NCBI GenBank assembly: GCA_022833215.1 | Contig: JAIPUZ010000008.1 | Span: 1-54,365, forward strand | Length of the DNA: 54,365 nucleotides | From: Mesorhizobium sp. | GTDB lineage: Bacteria > Pseudomonadota > Alphaproteobacteria > Rhizobiales > Rhizobiaceae | Reading direction: 5' to 3' | In this document: in pieces, positions 54,255 to 54,365 of the stretch | How positions within the stretch are numbered: position 1 is the stretch's first letter | How the letters are laid out: each line of letters begins with the position of its first letter | The notes under the pieces: model-generated | Databases searched by the model: none | The model's input: the letters and a program-made list of their open reading frames with translations, nothing else | Told to the model about the DNA's origin: nothing | Program-made: the position numbers and the translations under genes

Positions 54255-54365
54255 GCTGTAGTGACGATTTAATCATTTCAGCCACATCATGATGCTGGCG
54301 ATTTTGACGAAGCCGATGAAGTTGGCGGCGAGTTTGTCGTAGCGAGTTGCGATGCGCCGCCATTG
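54251..54365 (-). mobile_element. IS5-family insertion sequence, right (3') end, truncated by the window edge
   Basis: The sequence from CTAG at 54251 outwards is identical over 79 bases to the reverse complement of 1-79 and then continues 36 bases further into the transposase gene. The two copies therefore point towards each other with their 3' ends inside the window. The rest of this copy is outside. Confidence 0.85.
54273..54365 (-). CDS. IS5-family transposase, C-terminal fragment (partial)
   Basis: Thirty residues in frame to the window edge: QWRRIATRYDKLAANFIGFV followed by KIASIMMWLK and TGA. The R-R-I-A-T-R-Y-D-K-x-A-x-N-F segment is the conserved region around the last catalytic helix of IS427-group transposases. 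The upstream part, including most of the DDE triad, is outside the window. Confidence 0.85.
   Translation of the reverse strand, partial: QWRRIATRYDKLAANFIGFVKIASIMMWLK

Noticed and set aside
1-54365. Composite transposon or genomic island between the two IS copies
   Set aside because: The content is core chromosomal (tig, secDF, serS, ppk, tRNAs) with uniform composition. Inverted IS copies at contig ends are expected from assembly.
1-54365. CRISPR arrays, prophage, secretion systems or biosynthetic clusters
   Set aside because: No regularly spaced direct repeats, phage structural genes or multi-gene accessory systems were found on either strand.

Overview
The window is a 54 kb piece of a GC-rich alphaproteobacterial chromosome, most likely Hyphomicrobiales (Rhizobiales) of the Phyllobacteriaceae/Brucellaceae type. 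The evidence is a fused SecDF, an aapJQMP amino-acid transporter, four homologues of mitochondrial complex I subunits or assembly factors, paired DUF1127 genes, type-2 argC, and the short palindromic intergenic repeats typical of these genomes. Almost everything is chromosomal housekeeping. The only mobile DNA is at the very ends: an identical 79-bp IS5-family end (IS427-group-like) occurs at 1-79 and, inverted, at 54251-54329. The window therefore probably runs from one IS copy to the next.

Layout. 1-6.3 kb: IS end, tRNA-Leu(TAA), an old-yellow-enzyme reductase, DUF2188 protein, wrbA, a CinA/MoaB-type protein, a tandem universal stress protein, xanthine phosphoribosyltransferase and a Nudix hydrolase bracketed by inverted repeats. 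6.3-10 kb: trigger factor, tRNA-Leu(TAG) and a GDYXXLXY/DUF2157 membrane pair. 10.1-10.9 kb: two tandem DUF1127 mini-genes followed by a non-coding array of six hairpins, each showing CCUCCUCCC in its loop. 10.9-19 kb: trmFO, then yajC-secDF-Mth938/NDUFAF3-like-NDUFAF6-like, a DUF815 ATPase, and an NlpD-type lipoprotein. 19-24.7 kb: serS-surE-pcm, FAH-family hydrolase, MaoC protein, DUF445 protein. 24.9-31.1 kb: agmatinase, argC coupled to an APH(6)-like kinase, ctaA, DUF2842 protein, L,D-transpeptidase. 31.2-33.5 kb: rhodanese, alpha/beta hydrolase divergent from a MarR regulator with a double palindromic operator, DUF971 protein. 33.7-36.8 kb: moaA, DMT transporter, mobA, mobB. 37-40.9 kb: a polar amino-acid ABC system without its ATPase, a 3-hydroxyisobutyrate-dehydrogenase-family gene and an Lrp regulator. 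41-46.4 kb: ppk-ppx, NDUFS6-like zinc-finger gene, FAD monooxygenase. 46.5-50.8 kb: aapJQMP. 51.2-54.3 kb: cystathionine beta-lyase, OsmC protein, tRNA-Pro(TGG), NDUFS4-like gene, tRNA-Arg(TCT), a small Cys-rich protein, IS end.

The most interesting element is the DUF1127/CCUCCUCCC array at 10280-10880. The loops are complementary to Shine-Dalgarno sequences. The arrangement resembles the Rhodobacter CcsR/CcaF1 locus and the cuckoo RNA family, but here it has two DUF1127 genes and two three-hairpin units whose stems vary with compensation while the loops stay constant. An RpoH-like promoter lies upstream. Other points worth a look are repeat elements that supply coding sequence or IS targets, the scattered complex I accessory genes, the MarR operator pair, and a kinase coupled to argC.
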